Shown in pieces: positions 40,262 to 49,224 of a stretch of 64,000 bases of DNA. A program made the translations under genes and the position numbers. This DNA is from Verrucomicrobium sp. BvORR106. Lineage in GTDB: Bacteria > Verrucomicrobiota > Verrucomicrobiia > Verrucomicrobiales > Verrucomicrobiaceae. Numbering within the stretch: position 1 is the stretch's first letter; each line of letters starts with the position of its first letter. A model generated the notes under the pieces. It made no database searches. It had not been told where the DNA came from and saw nothing but the letters and a program-made list of their open reading frames with translations. Location of the stretch: positions 1 through 64,000 of the forward strand of contig NZ_BATR01000059.1 of NCBI RefSeq assembly GCF_000739655.1. Direction: 5' to 3'.

Positions 40262-41599
40262 ATGCACTCCCGCTTGTTCCTCTGGTCCCTTGTCTCCGCA
40301 CTGGCGGGTTTTCTTTTCGGGTTCGACACGGTGGTGATCTCCGGGGCGGAGAAGACCATCCAGCAGCTCTGGGGACTGAGTGCGGAGATGCACGGGCTGG
40401 CGATGGGGGCAGCACTCTGGGGCACGGTGGTGGGCTCCCTGGCGGGAAGCTGGCCCACCGACCGCTTCGGGCGGAAGCATACGCTCCTGTCCATCGGGGT
40501 GCTTTTTCTCATTGGGTCCCTGTGGTCCGCTTTCGCAAACGAGGTGTATTCCTTCATGGCGGCAAGGTTTCTTGGCGGAATCGCCATCGGGGTCTCCACC
40601 GTGGCGGCTCCGCTCTACATCGCAGAGATCTCACCGCCGGAGAGCCGGGGACGTCTGGCGGGCATGTTCCAGTTCAACATCGTGTTTGGCATCTTGGTCG
40701 CCTTCTGCTCGAACTACCTGTTCTCAGGGTTGGGTGATCACGCCTGGCGCTGGATGCTGGGGATCATGGCGGTGCCATCTGTGATCTACACGGCAGCGTG
40801 TTTCCTCATCCCTGAGAGCCCGCGTTGGCTCCTGACCCGTGGCGCAAACCGCCCCGGCGGCCTGGCGGTGCTACGCAAGATCCACCCGCGGGCGGGGAAG
40901 GAAGAGCTGAACGCCATGGCGGACGGCATGACCGCTCCTGCGGGCCTGACCGCCGATTCCAGCCGGGGATTCTGGTGCCGGGAGATGCGCACTCCCATCC
41001 TCATTGCTTTTCTGGTCGCCTTCTTCAACCAGCTCTCGGGCATCAACGCCATTCTGTATTTTGCGCCTCGCATCTTTGAACTCACGGGGCTTGGTCAGCA
41101 GGCGGCCCTGCTGCAGTCGGCTGGGATCGGCGTGACCAATCTCATCTTCACCTTTGTCGGTCTTTGGCTCATTGACCGCGTGGGGCGGCGCACGCTGCTC
41201 TACGTAGGCTCGTTTGGATACATCCTCTCTCTGGGGCTGACGGCGTGGGCCTTCTACTCCGGCCACTATTCGATTGTGCCAGCATGCATCTTTGCCTTCA
41301 TTGCCGCCCATGCCGTGGGGCAGGGGACAGTGATCTGGGTGCTCATCTCAGAGATCTTTCCAGACCGCTTTCGGGCGATGGGGCAGTCGCTGGGGAGCTT
41401 CACCCACTGGATCTTCGCAGCGCTCCTCACCACGGTCTTTCCCCTGGCGGTCACGGCGTTCCATCCGGGTGCGGTGTTCCTTTTCTTCTGCTTCATGATG
41501 GTCCTTCAGCTGATCTGGGTGAAGCTGATGGTGCCAGAGACGAAGAACCGTTCTCTGGAGGAAATTCAGCGGGAACTGGTGGGCAGGCGGCCCTCCTGA
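40262..41599 (+). CDS. Sugar porter family MFS transporter
   Basis: 445 residues with 12 expected membrane helices. Sugar porter signatures are GFDTVVISGAEKTIQ in helix 1, DRFGRKHTLLSIG in loop 2-3, ARFLGGIAIGVSTVAAPLYI with PPESRGRLAG, the PESPRWLL motif, QLSGINAILYFAPRIFE in helix 7, DRVGRRTLLYVG, and PETKNRSLEEIQREL at the end. These match proton-linked xylose, arabinose or galactose importers (XylE, AraE, GalP). The exact sugar is not determinable. No catabolic genes are adjacent. Confidence 0.94.
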   Translation: MHSRLFLWSLVSALAGFLFGFDTVVISGAEKTIQQLWGLSAEMHGLAMGAALWGTVVGSLAGSWPTDRFGRKHTLLSIGVLFLIGSLWSAFANEVYSFMAARFLGGIAIGVSTVAAPLYIAEISPPESRGRLAGMFQFNIVFGILVAFCSNYLFSGLGDHAWRWMLGIMAVPSVIYTAACFLIPESPRWLLTRGANRPGGLAVLRKIHPRAGKEELNAMADGMTAPAGLTADSSRGFWCREMRTPILIAFLVAFFNQLSGINAILYFAPRIFELTGLGQQAALLQSAGIGVTNLIFTFVGLWLIDRVGRRTLLYVGSFGYILSLGLTAWAFYSGHYSIVPACIFAFIAAHAVGQGTVIWVLISEIFPDRFRAMGQSLGSFTHWIFAALLTTVFPLAVTAFHPGAVFLFFCFMMVLQLIWVKLMVPETKNRSLEEIQRELVGRRPS

Positions 41600-41785
41600 A
41601 TCACCCGGCCACCGTTCGAGGAAACGGATTTGTTCCCCTGGAAGACCGCCGCGGAGAGGCCGGCGCCCGATTGAATAGAAAGACGTTAGCAAGCGTCCAT
41701 CCCAGCCAACCGCAGCGGATGTTGAGCAAGTTTCCGTCCCTACTCAGGGCGGCGGTCCAGCATCCCCTGTTTCAGACCCATCCCT

Positions 41786-41947
41786 ATGAAATCTCTCCTC
41801 ACGTTAGGCATGGCCCTTGCGGCCACCCTGTTGTTCAGCAGTTGTTACCACCACTACCCCCACCACGGGCACGGCCATGGCGGCTTCCAGCGGGAGCGGA
41901 ATTGGAAGAAGCATCACCATGACCACGACCATCACGACCATCATTGA
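41786..41947 (+). CDS. Tiny His-rich lipoprotein
   Basis: 53 residues. It starts MKSLLTLGMALAATLLFSSC, a textbook lipoprotein signal with lipobox FSSC (Cys20). The mature peptide is almost entirely His-rich (YHHYPHHGHGHGG, then KKHHHDHDHHDHH), 15 His in 34 residues. A role in binding nickel, zinc or copper at the envelope is plausible from composition, but unproven. The compact reading frame, canonical signal and clean stop argue against chance. It stands alone between the sugar porter and a short membrane-anchored protein. Confidence 0.7.
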   Translation: MKSLLTLGMALAATLLFSSCYHHYPHHGHGHGGFQRERNWKKHHHDHDHHDHH

Positions 41948-42082
41948 GACGCCAGCCAATCAGGACAGACCCTGGCGCTCTTCGCAGCGCCGGGAGGGTG
42001 AAAGCTTCGTGCGCTGCCAAAAAAAGCGTGGCGGTATGACCGCCATGCTGTGTTAACATGGGGTGAATTTGAATTGGCAGCC

Positions 42083-42538
42083 ATGAGTCGAGTGCGGCTT
42101 GTAATCACAGCCTTGGGATTGTTGCTGGTGATCGGGACGGCGGGAGCGATCCTGAAAGGGTGCCGGGCGGAACCTCGACCCCGGGTGACCATGGCAGAGG
42201 TCAAACTCTTCAATTGCGATTTTTCCGAAGGCTCCGTCAACACCGTGCGCATTCCTGGCGGCATGGTGTCCACCATTCAGATCAAAGAAAGTCCCAAGGT
42301 GGCGGTGAGGCTCCTGGATCTAGAGCTGGATCCCGGGGCGGCCCGTCCCCTGAGCATCTACTTCCACTCAGGCACTCCTTTGGCGACAGCTGCGAAGGAC
42401 GGAGGGGTCAAGAGCCAGCTCCTCTTTGATCAGACCTCCAAACACACGGAGCAGATGCTTGTGGTCGGGCCGCAGGGCGGCAAGCTCGTCATAGAGCACC
42501 GGCATGAGCGCGGGCCGGTGCTCCTGACCTTGAAGTGA
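42083..42538 (+). CDS. Membrane-anchored hypothetical protein
   Basis: 151 residues from the ATG at 42083 (MSRVRLVITALGLLLVIGTA), giving an N-terminal signal-anchor. The mature part has a beta-rich look (VKLFNCDFSEGSVNTVRIPG, MVSTIQIKESPKVAVRLLDL) and ends HRHERGPVLLTLK. No known family was recognised. The in-frame start at 42050 would place 11 extra polar residues before the helix and is less likely. The following gene is convergent and ends 19 bp away. Confidence 0.62.
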   Translation: MSRVRLVITALGLLLVIGTAGAILKGCRAEPRPRVTMAEVKLFNCDFSEGSVNTVRIPGGMVSTIQIKESPKVAVRLLDLELDPGAARPLSIYFHSGTPLATAAKDGGVKSQLLFDQTSKHTEQMLVVGPQGGKLVIEHRHERGPVLLTLK

Positions 42539-42557
42539 ACTTTCCGTCGGGAATGAG

Positions 42558-43763
42558 CTACTGGGGGCGCGCCACCATGAGGCTCGTATTGGCCGGCATG
42601 TTCAGGTAGCCGATGCCGAAGCTCAGCGGACGCGGGCCCTGTTGTTGCTGGGCGTTGAGGAGGTCTGGCTGCTCGTACTCCTTGAAGATATCCTGCACGC
42701 CCTGGTAGTTGCCATAGAGGTTCACCTTCCAGTTCTGGTCGATGAAGTTGCGATAGGGCACACCGCTGGGGTCCTGCACGACGCCCCGACTCTGCACCAG
42801 GATGAAGTTCCGCACGTTGGAGAAGTAGGACTCGTGCATGAGGTAGGAGGCGCTCTTCGCCAGCGTCGCCGGGCGGCCCAGGCTGGTGGCGTAGCGCAGG
42901 AAGGGGCCGTTGGGCTTCAAGGCGTCGTTCGACAGGTTCTGCGTGAAATAGTAGATCCGCTTGGGTCCGTGCGGACCACTGATGCGAATGAGCAGGCCTG
43001 GTGACGTGCTCTGGGTGGCCGCAGAGACAACAGGGGTGCCGTTGTCATCCAGTCGGGCCGCTTCGATGGACTCCACGACGTGGCCGGTGCGAGCAATGAA
43101 GACCAGGAATACCGGCAGCACTCCTCGGAAACGGGAAGCCTGCAGGTCCTGGCGCATCTCCTTGGTGATGAAGTACGAGAATTGCAGGACGGTATCGAGC
43201 GAGTTCCAGAGGCTGTCCAGACCCACATCAATGTCCGACTCGGTCACCGTCTCCCAGGCAGGGAGGGGATCGCAGGCCTCCAGACCGCACATCAGGTAGG
43301 TTTCTGAGTACGGGAAGAACACGCTGGCAAAGAGAAAGTCAGGGCCGCTGAAGGGATAGAAAACGGCGGGACTGCCACGGAGGTCACTGATTTCCGACTG
43401 CGCCCACTGATTGACGGGGCGGCCGTGACGCCACTCGAAGTCGCGCCAGAGGGAGTTCATGCGCAGGGAATGGTTTTTCCAGGCAGCGGAACTGCGGAGG
43501 TGGCCAAAGGCGTCCTGCCCGTTCACCGGCGGCATGCCAGCCAGGAACCGGGCGGTGTCATTGAGCGCTGCGGACGCCACCGGTACGGCGACTCCCGTGG
43601 CTGCGGGAAATAATTCCCCATCCCCTGCCGGTTCTGCACGGAGCACCTGGGTGCCCGTTCCGGTTGGTTGCGCGGGCTTGGAGCTGCTGCCGCAGTGGGT
43701 GAGGGTCAGGAGGGGGAGGGAGACCAGCAGGGTCCGGAGAAGGGGGAGTACGCAGGGACGCAT
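42558..43763 (-). CDS. Large putative lipoprotein, unknown function
   Basis: 401 residues from the ATG at 43763; a longer start at 43805 is possible. The signal MRPCVLPLLRTLLVSLPLLT ends in a lipobox LTHC (Cys24), followed by a Ser/Pro/Thr linker. The body has FYPFSGPDFLFASVFFPYSE and YLMCGLEACDPLPAW near the middle, and regularly spaced aromatic motifs such as RIYYFTQNLSNDALKPNGPF later. The pattern FSGPDFLFA...FFP...YLMCGLE is recurrent in verrucomicrobial and planctomycete exported proteins of unknown function. The gene diverges from the APC permease with a 92-bp space. Confidence 0.78.
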   Translation of the reverse strand: MRPCVLPLLRTLLVSLPLLTLTHCGSSSKPAQPTGTGTQVLRAEPAGDGELFPAATGVAVPVASAALNDTARFLAGMPPVNGQDAFGHLRSSAAWKNHSLRMNSLWRDFEWRHGRPVNQWAQSEISDLRGSPAVFYPFSGPDFLFASVFFPYSETYLMCGLEACDPLPAWETVTESDIDVGLDSLWNSLDTVLQFSYFITKEMRQDLQASRFRGVLPVFLVFIARTGHVVESIEAARLDDNGTPVVSAATQSTSPGLLIRISGPHGPKRIYYFTQNLSNDALKPNGPFLRYATSLGRPATLAKSASYLMHESYFSNVRNFILVQSRGVVQDPSGVPYRNFIDQNWKVNLYGNYQGVQDIFKEYEQPDLLNAQQQQGPRPLSFGIGYLNMPANTSLMVARPQ

Positions 43764-43855
43764 CGGGCGCGAGACTAGCAGAGAACATGACAAGAGGAAG
43801 CGCAAAACCGTGCTTCTGCTGGCCAGCCCGGCCCGGGCATGCTACAGAGCCCCCG

Positions 43856-45169
43856 ATGCCGCCCGCCCGTCTCTCCTTCACCGCCGCAACGGCCATCGTG
43901 GTTGCCAGCATGGTCGGCACCGGCGTGTTCACCAGCGTGGGATTTCAGCTGGCGGACATCCCCTCCGGTTTTCCCATCCTCATCCTGTGGTTGATCGGGG
44001 GCGTGGTTTCCTTGTGCGGGGCGTTTTGTTATGCGGAGCTGGGGGCCATGATGCCGCGGTCTGGCGGGGAGTACCACCTGCTCTCCCGCGCGTACCACCC
44101 GCTCGTGGGATTTCTGGCGGGCTGGATCTCCCTCACGGCAGGGTTTGCCGCTCCTATCGCCGCCGCCGCCAAGCTCTTCGGCAGCTACACGCATGGCATT
44201 GTGCCAGGCTTGAACGAGACCGCGCTGTCCGTGGGGCTGGTGCTTGTCATCATGGGGGTGCAGCTCTGCCACTTGAAGTTTATCGAGCGTTTTCAGCTGG
44301 GCTTCACCATCCTGAAGGTCACGTTGGTGTTCTCGTTTATCGTCGGTGCCTGCTGGCTGGGGCAAGGGCGTTGGGAGCTGTTGCAGCCCCGCCCGGGTGA
44401 CGGGGCTTATTTCCTCAGCAAGCCTTACGCCGTGGCGCTGGTGTTCGTCATGTACGCCTATGCTGGCTGGAATGCCGCCTCCTACATCGCTGGCGAAATC
44501 GAGAACCCGGCTAGGAACCTGCCGCGTGCGCTTATCATTGGGACATCGGCGGTGACCCTCCTCTATGTGGCTCTCAATGCGGTCTTCCTGGTGGGCGCAC
44601 CCTGGCAGGAGATGACTGGCAACATGCAGAGCGCGCTCATCGCCGGGCGCGCCATCTTTGGCCAGCGCGGCGGAGATGCCATGGGGACGCTCATCGCCTT
44701 CGGCCTGGTGGCGCACGTCAGTGCCATGCTCTTCTCCGGCACCCGTGTGCTTCGGGTGATGGGGCAGGACCGGCGCATCCTGCGCTCCATGACCTACACC
44801 AATGCGGTGGGCGCTCCCTGGCTGGCGGTGCTGGTGATCACCGTGGTGGTGCTCACTCTCATGCTGACGGGCACATTCGACCAGCTCCTGTTGTACATTG
44901 AAACCCTCCTGCTCGGCTGCTCCCTCCTGTGTGTGCTGGCCGTGCCGTGGATGCGCTGGCGTCAGCCCGGACTGGAGCGTCCCTTCCGCGTGCCGCTCTA
45001 TCCGCTGCCCCCGCTCATCTTCGCTGCCGTGGTGGGCTGGATGCTGTTTTCCCTGGTCATCCGTCGCCCGGTGGAGACCGCCTGGGGTGCGGCCACCCTG
45101 GTGGTGGGCGTGGTGATTTATTTCCTCGATAGGGCGGGTCGCCGATCAGAGACGGTTTCAGAGCCATGA
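43856..45169 (+). CDS. APC superfamily amino acid permease
   Basis: 437 residues from the ATG at 43856, with about 12 membrane helices. The helix 1 motif is AIVVASMVGTGVFTSVGFQL, with the Gly-rich substrate-binding break. Other marks are GALSLCGAFCYAELGAMMPR-like text in helix 2 (VVSLCGAFCYAELGAMMPRS), GGEYHLLSRAYHPLVGFLAG, and AYAGWNAASYIAGEIENPAR. These identify the amino acid/polyamine/organocation family, closest to LAT/basic amino acid porters. The substrate is not fixed. The stop overlaps the dgkA start by an ATGA, so the two genes are translationally coupled. Confidence 0.9.
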   Translation: MPPARLSFTAATAIVVASMVGTGVFTSVGFQLADIPSGFPILILWLIGGVVSLCGAFCYAELGAMMPRSGGEYHLLSRAYHPLVGFLAGWISLTAGFAAPIAAAAKLFGSYTHGIVPGLNETALSVGLVLVIMGVQLCHLKFIERFQLGFTILKVTLVFSFIVGACWLGQGRWELLQPRPGDGAYFLSKPYAVALVFVMYAYAGWNAASYIAGEIENPARNLPRALIIGTSAVTLLYVALNAVFLVGAPWQEMTGNMQSALIAGRAIFGQRGGDAMGTLIAFGLVAHVSAMLFSGTRVLRVMGQDRRILRSMTYTNAVGAPWLAVLVITVVVLTLMLTGTFDQLLLYIETLLLGCSLLCVLAVPWMRWRQPGLERPFRVPLYPLPPLIFAAVVGWMLFSLVIRRPVETAWGAATLVVGVVIYFLDRAGRRSETVSEP

Positions 45170-45537
45170 AGCTGGAGTTCCCGGTTCTCCGTCACGCCTG
45201 GCAAGGTCTGGTTCACGTGGTGAAGACCCAGCGGCACGCCCGCTGGCATGCGCTCGCCTCTCTGGCTGTCGTTGGCCTCGGCATCGGGTTGCAGGTGTCC
45301 CGCATCGAGTGGCTGGCCTTGATGCTGGCCATCGGATTGGTCTGGGTGGCAGAGATCTTCAATACTGCGCTGGAGATCGCCTGTGATGTGATTTCAAAGG
45401 ATCCGCACCCATTGATCGGCCTGGCCAAAGATGTCGCTGCCGGAGCCGTACTGGTGGCCGCATTCACCGCTGCCGCAGTGGGCGCAGTGGTGTTCGTGCC
45501 GAGGTTGTGGGAGATGTGGGGCCTTGGGTGTGAGTGA
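45166..45537 (+). CDS. dgkA: Diacylglycerol kinase/undecaprenol kinase family membrane protein
   Basis: 123 residues with three membrane helices. The family signature is IGLVWVAEIFNTALEIACD at about residues 59-77, containing the Glu and Asn residues of the active site, followed by HPLIGLAKDVAAGAVLVAA with the conserved Lys-Asp. The N-terminal amphipathic region (AWQGLVHVVKTQRHARWH) is also typical. The enzyme phosphorylates diacylglycerol or undecaprenol in the inner membrane and recycles lipid carriers. It overlaps the APC permease stop codon. Classification between DGK and UDPK is not possible here. Confidence 0.93.
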   Translation: MKLEFPVLRHAWQGLVHVVKTQRHARWHALASLAVVGLGIGLQVSRIEWLALMLAIGLVWVAEIFNTALEIACDVISKDPHPLIGLAKDVAAGAVLVAAFTAAAVGAVVFVPRLWEMWGLGCE

Positions 45538-45540
45538 TTT

Positions 45541-46044
45541 ATTCTCACACGAAGGCACAAAGGCACGAAGGTTTTTGCAGAGCCAATCTTCAGTTTGCGA
45601 TGCGTCGAATCCCGTTCTTGAGCACTTCCTCCCCAAAATTGATGAGAAGGCCGAGGCGACAGTTTGCGAGCTTGAGATAGGTGAGGAGTTGTTTGGCATG
45701 CACTGGACTCATTTTCTCCAGCGACTTCAGCTCCACAATGAAGCAACTGTTGACGATCAGATCAGCCCGGAAACCCATCTCGAACTTGATCCCCTCAAAC
45801 ACAACAGGAATCGCTTTTTCGCGCTCCACTTGATAGCCCAAATCCTTGAGCTTCTTCTCAAGAATTACCAGGTAAACGCTCTCCAAGAGTCCTGGTCCGA
45901 TCGCCATATGGATCTTGATTGCTGAATCTACTACATCCTTGGCGATTCTCTCAAGCTCTTCAGTCATTTCATCACTCTTCGCACAAACTATTCTGGACTT
46001 CCAGTCATCAGAACCTTCGTGCCTTTGTGCCTTCGTGTGAGAAT
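45541..46044. mobile_element. GxxExxY gene bounded by perfect 33-bp inverted repeats
   Basis: ATTCTCACACGAAGGCACAA and the next 13 bases (45541-45573) are the exact reverse complement of 46012-46044. The 504-bp unit carries one minus-strand gene of the GxxExxY family and nothing else. A third copy of the arm, with one mismatch in 32, lies at 46723-46754. The arrangement resembles a mobile or repeat-mobilised cassette, but no target duplication is evident. Confidence 0.75.
45590..45967 (-). CDS. GxxExxY family protein
   Basis: 125 residues. The defining GPGLLESVYLVILEKKL (G-x-x-E-x-x-Y) is at about residues 23-39. Acidic strand residues follow: FRADLIVNSCFIVELKSLEK, resembling the D-x(n)-E-x-K core of PD-(D/E)XK nuclease folds. 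The end is NCRLGLLINFGEEVLKNGIR. The family is widely dispersed and often found with repeats, and its function is unknown; nuclease-like activity is inference. The gene fills a unit bounded by 33-bp inverted repeats (45541-45573 and 46012-46044). All family landmarks are intact. Confidence 0.9.
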   Translation of the reverse strand: MTEELERIAKDVVDSAIKIHMAIGPGLLESVYLVILEKKLKDLGYQVEREKAIPVVFEGIKFEMGFRADLIVNSCFIVELKSLEKMSPVHAKQLLTYLKLANCRLGLLINFGEEVLKNGIRRIAN

Positions 46045-46076
46045 TTTCATCTCCCGTCAGCGAGATGTGCCCTGCC

Positions 46077-46643
46077 TTACCGCAGCCTTGTGAAGTACTG
46101 AGGGTTGGCGCGGAACCACGAGCATAGCCCCATCGCCAAAGTTTTTTCCAGCTGCCGAAGCTCTTCTGTTTCTTCCTTGAGATCGTCCTTGTCCCTCAAT
46201 AGAGAGAACTGATCATGATCATGGTCGTGGTCGCCATCATCGTGATGGTGATCATCATCGTCGTCGGAATGAGGTATATATGAGGCGTCAATCTGGCGGC
46301 GGCGCTCGGTGATGTCCACGGCTGGCATGGCGGTGCCAAAGAGCTTGCGGGTGGCGCTGGTCAGGATGTTGCCTGCGTTTGGGCAGCCAATCTCGAAGAA
46401 ATCCTGGATTTGATCCGCCGCGAATTTTCCGCTGGGATTCCAGAAGTAATGCTGCAGTCCGTCGTTGTTGAGCTCGGAGGTGAACCAGTAAAATCGCACC
46501 GCCATCCTGCGGCCTTCGTTCAAGTTCGGATAGGTTGCTTTCCGCCATTCAGGCTCAACGTCCTTGGCGAAGATATAGCTCAGTTGGGGGAGACCTTCTG
46601 GTAGCCGATCAAATTTTTGCCAACTCGGGGTGAAGAAGCGCAT
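46077..46643 (-). CDS. DMP19-like (DUF4375) protein with an Asp/His-rich insert
   Basis: 188 residues. The middle (about 40-100) has the DMP19/DUF4375 pattern: RMAVRFYWFTSELNNDGLQH, YFWNPSGKFAADQIQDFFEI and the helix AGNILTSATRKLFG. A low-complexity insert at about 126-146 (HSDDDDDHHHDDGDHDHDHD) interrupts it, then a charged helix DDLKEETEELRQLEKTLAMG follows. No signal peptide. Family function is unknown, with DNA-mimic activity reported for one member. The assignment rests on the SELNNDG and FWNPSGK landmarks and is moderate. The gene is flanked by the repeat arms of the neighbouring GxxExxY unit. Confidence 0.65.
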   Translation of the reverse strand: MRFFTPSWQKFDRLPEGLPQLSYIFAKDVEPEWRKATYPNLNEGRRMAVRFYWFTSELNNDGLQHYFWNPSGKFAADQIQDFFEIGCPNAGNILTSATRKLFGTAMPAVDITERRRQIDASYIPHSDDDDDHHHDDGDHDHDHDQFSLLRDKDDLKEETEELRQLEKTLAMGLCSWFRANPQYFTRLR

Positions 46644-46722
46644 TGGGATGTGTCAATGTCGCCACTTCCCATCCGGGGAGCAAGTCCCAATCGTGCCCAG
46701 GTCTGGAGGGATGAAACCTCAA

Positions 46723-46754
46723 AACCTGCGTGCCTTTGTGCCTTCGTGTGAGAA
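46723..46754 (+). repeat. Extra arm copy of the GxxExxY-flanking repeat
   Basis: AACCTGCGTGCCTTTGTGCC and the next 12 bases match the right arm at 46012-46043 in the same orientation with one substitution (G for T at the sixth base). It ends 12 bp before the glcD start codon and so lies in that gene's leader. Confidence 0.8.
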
Positions 46755-46766
46755 TATTCCCGTCCC

Positions 46767-48146
46767 ATGTCCTCCCCTGGCTCCTACATTTCTGAACTTA
46801 CCTCCCTCCTCGGACCCTCCTGTGTCTCGGTCGAAGAGCCGGTGCTGGCGGTGCACAGCACGGACAAGTGGTTTGCCTCGGCCCGCCCAGACGTGGTGGT
46901 GTTTGCCGAGCGCACAGAGCAGGTGAGCGCGCTTTTCAAGTTCGCCTCGGAAAGGCGCATCCCGGTGACGCCGCGCGGCGCAGGGGTGGGGTATGTGGGG
47001 GGCTGCGTGCCGCTCCAGGCCGGCATCGCCCTCTCGCTGGCAAAGATGAACCGCATCTTGGAAATCAATGAAGCGGATGGCGTGGCGGTGGTGCAGCCAG
47101 GGGTGATCACCGGTGATCTGCAGAAGGCGGTGAAAGAGCGCGGTTGGTTCTACCCACCCGACCCGGCGAGCCTCAAGGAGTGCTCTCTGGGAGGCAACAT
47201 CTCCACCAATGCCGGTGGACCGCGCTGCCTGAAGTACGGGGTGACGCGGCCCTACGTGCTGGGCCTCGAAGCGGTGATCCCTGATGGCACGATCCTGCGA
47301 GCGGGCGGTCGTTGCCACAAGAACAAGACCGGCTTCGATCTCGTGGGTCTCTTCACTGGCAGCGAGGGCCTCCTCGGCGTGGTGACGGAGGCTACCCTGC
47401 GTCTCATCCCGCATCCGCCGCTGCGTGCGATGCTTTCCGTGGGATTTGCCACCTTTGCCGAAGCCGCCGCCGCCGTGCAGCGGATCCTGGGCAGCGGGCA
47501 TCTGCCGTCCGCCCTGGAGATTACTGATAGCTTCACGCTTCGGGCGGCTCGTGACTATGTGGGCGATTCTGTGCCAGAGGGTGAGGCCCACCTGCTGGTG
47601 GAAGTGGATGGCCAGGAGAACACGGTGCCGCTGGAACTCAAGGCCATCGAGAGTCTGCTGCGAGGCTTGGGCGCGGTCTCCATCAGTGCCGCGGTAGGCG
47701 ACGCGGAATGCGAGAAATTCTGGACCCTGCGCCGCGAGTTCTCCTACAGCCTGCGGGCCACGGGGCTGATCAAGCTCAATGAAGACATCGTGGTGCCGCG
47801 TGGTCGCCTGGTGGAGTTGGTGAGTTTTGCCTCCAAGCTGCAGGAGGAGAGCGGCTTCCCCGTCGCCTGCTTTGGCCATGCTGGGGACGGCAACATCCAC
47901 GTCAATGTGATGGTGGCGGACATGGAAGACCCGGTGCAGCGGGAGAAAGCGGAGGTCGCCCTGGACCGCCTCTTCCATCACGTGCTGGCATTGGGTGGGG
48001 CCATTACCGGAGAACACGGCATTGGGATCGCAAAGAAGCGCTGGTTCCCCGAGGCCATCGGAGCCGGGGCAATGGAGGTGCATCGTCGCCTCAAGGCTGC
48101 ACTTGATCCGCTTGGCATCTTGAATCCCGGCAAGTTCGTTCCATGA
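46767..48146 (+). CDS. glcD: FAD-linked glycolate oxidase subunit GlcD
   Basis: 459 residues, normal for GlcD. The FAD-binding PCMH domain has VTPRGAGVGYVGGCVPLQAG at about residues 71-90, GGNISTNAGGPRCLKYGVTR with LGLEAVIPDG, and FDLVGLFTGSEGLLGVVTEA. The C-terminal domain has FGHAGDGNIHVNVM (metal and substrate His) and GEHGIGIAKKRWF. The enzyme oxidises glycolate or D-lactate, passing electrons to the chain. GlcE and GlcF are not adjacent, so the substrate may be D-lactate, which the upstream LdhA would make. That link is inference. The leader contains a repeat arm. Confidence 0.92.
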   Translation: MSSPGSYISELTSLLGPSCVSVEEPVLAVHSTDKWFASARPDVVVFAERTEQVSALFKFASERRIPVTPRGAGVGYVGGCVPLQAGIALSLAKMNRILEINEADGVAVVQPGVITGDLQKAVKERGWFYPPDPASLKECSLGGNISTNAGGPRCLKYGVTRPYVLGLEAVIPDGTILRAGGRCHKNKTGFDLVGLFTGSEGLLGVVTEATLRLIPHPPLRAMLSVGFATFAEAAAAVQRILGSGHLPSALEITDSFTLRAARDYVGDSVPEGEAHLLVEVDGQENTVPLELKAIESLLRGLGAVSISAAVGDAECEKFWTLRREFSYSLRATGLIKLNEDIVVPRGRLVELVSFASKLQEESGFPVACFGHAGDGNIHVNVMVADMEDPVQREKAEVALDRLFHHVLALGGAITGEHGIGIAKKRWFPEAIGAGAMEVHRRLKAALDPLGILNPGKFVP

Positions 48147-48222
48147 TGGGGAGGAACGGGGCGTGTGACTTTAGTCGCCTGTCCCATTCCCCTCTGCTTT
48201 CATCGTCCCTCGCTATTGCCAA

Positions 48223-49158
48223 ATGGATTGCCCACAGGAAGATCTCGTTAGTGGACTGCTCAAGTCCTACCAGGAAGTCGGCGGCATCAATCACCTCGAT
48301 TGTGCCAATCTCCCCTCCAAACGGGTGATTGCGTCTCTGTGTGAAGATCTCCTGCAACTGCTCTTTCCTGGCTTCTTCGCAGCGGAGGCGGTGTCTACGG
48401 CTGAACTGCCGCTCATCACCAATGAGCTGGTGCAGGGCATTCGCGACCGGCTGGCGGAAGAGATGGAGCACAGCTTCCGGCTCGCCGACCCTGCCCGTAC
48501 GGACAACCGCACGCGGGCTCATGAGTTGGCCTGCCAGTTCTTCAAGAGATTTCCCGTCGTCCGTCGGCTCCTGCAGACGGATGTGGAGGCGGCCTATGAC
48601 GGCGATCCCGCGGCGAAGAGCTACGATGAGATCATCCTCGCTTACCCTGGTCTGGAGGCGATCGCCATCCAGCGGCTTTCCCATATCCTCTACCGGGCGG
48701 GGGTGCCTTTGATTCCTCGCATGATGACGGAGTGGGTGCACAGCCGCACCGGCATCGACATCCATCCGGGTGCGCAGATCGGCTCCCATTTCTTCATCGA
48801 CCACGGCACAGGCGTCGTCATCGGCGAGACCTGCGTGATCGGCTCCCACGTGAAGCTCTACCACGGCGTCACCCTGGGGGCGCGCAGCTTCCAGAAAGAT
48901 GAGGAAGGGCACATTGTGAAGGGCACCAAGCGGCACCCCAACGTCGAGGATCACGTCACGGTGTACCCGAATGCCATCATCCTCGGTGGCGATACCACCT
49001 TGGGCGCGCGCAGCACCGTCGGAGCCAACGTCTTCCTGATGAAAAGCATCCCTCCAGACACTTTGCTGGTGATGGCAGATCAGGTGCAGCGTACCTATGA
49101 CAAGACGGCCCGCCAGAAGCCCCTCTCGCCAGACGACCGACCCGACATTGGCTTGTAA
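48223..49158 (+). CDS. cysE: Serine O-acetyltransferase (EpsC/CysE-like)
   Basis: 311 residues. The N-terminal helical domain (about 1-170) is followed by a left-handed beta-helix with hexapeptides, including IDIHPGAQIGSHFFIDHGTG, VVIGETCVIGSHVKLYHGVT and PNVEDHVTVYPNAIILGGDT. Catalytic Asp and His in the FIDHGTG and YHGVTLG segments are present. The EpsC-type DPAAKSYDEIILAYPGLEAI segment is recognisable. It makes O-acetylserine from serine and acetyl-CoA, the first step of cysteine synthesis. No cysteine synthase gene is adjacent. It is 76 bp downstream of glcD and may have its own promoter. Confidence 0.94.
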   Translation: MDCPQEDLVSGLLKSYQEVGGINHLDCANLPSKRVIASLCEDLLQLLFPGFFAAEAVSTAELPLITNELVQGIRDRLAEEMEHSFRLADPARTDNRTRAHELACQFFKRFPVVRRLLQTDVEAAYDGDPAAKSYDEIILAYPGLEAIAIQRLSHILYRAGVPLIPRMMTEWVHSRTGIDIHPGAQIGSHFFIDHGTGVVIGETCVIGSHVKLYHGVTLGARSFQKDEEGHIVKGTKRHPNVEDHVTVYPNAIILGGDTTLGARSTVGANVFLMKSIPPDTLLVMADQVQRTYDKTARQKPLSPDDRPDIGL

Positions 49159-49224
49159 CAAGGGTGTATCTTGTCACGCCGCCGTCGCTTGCAATGGGCC
49201 AGATTATGCTACCCTCTGCTTCAG

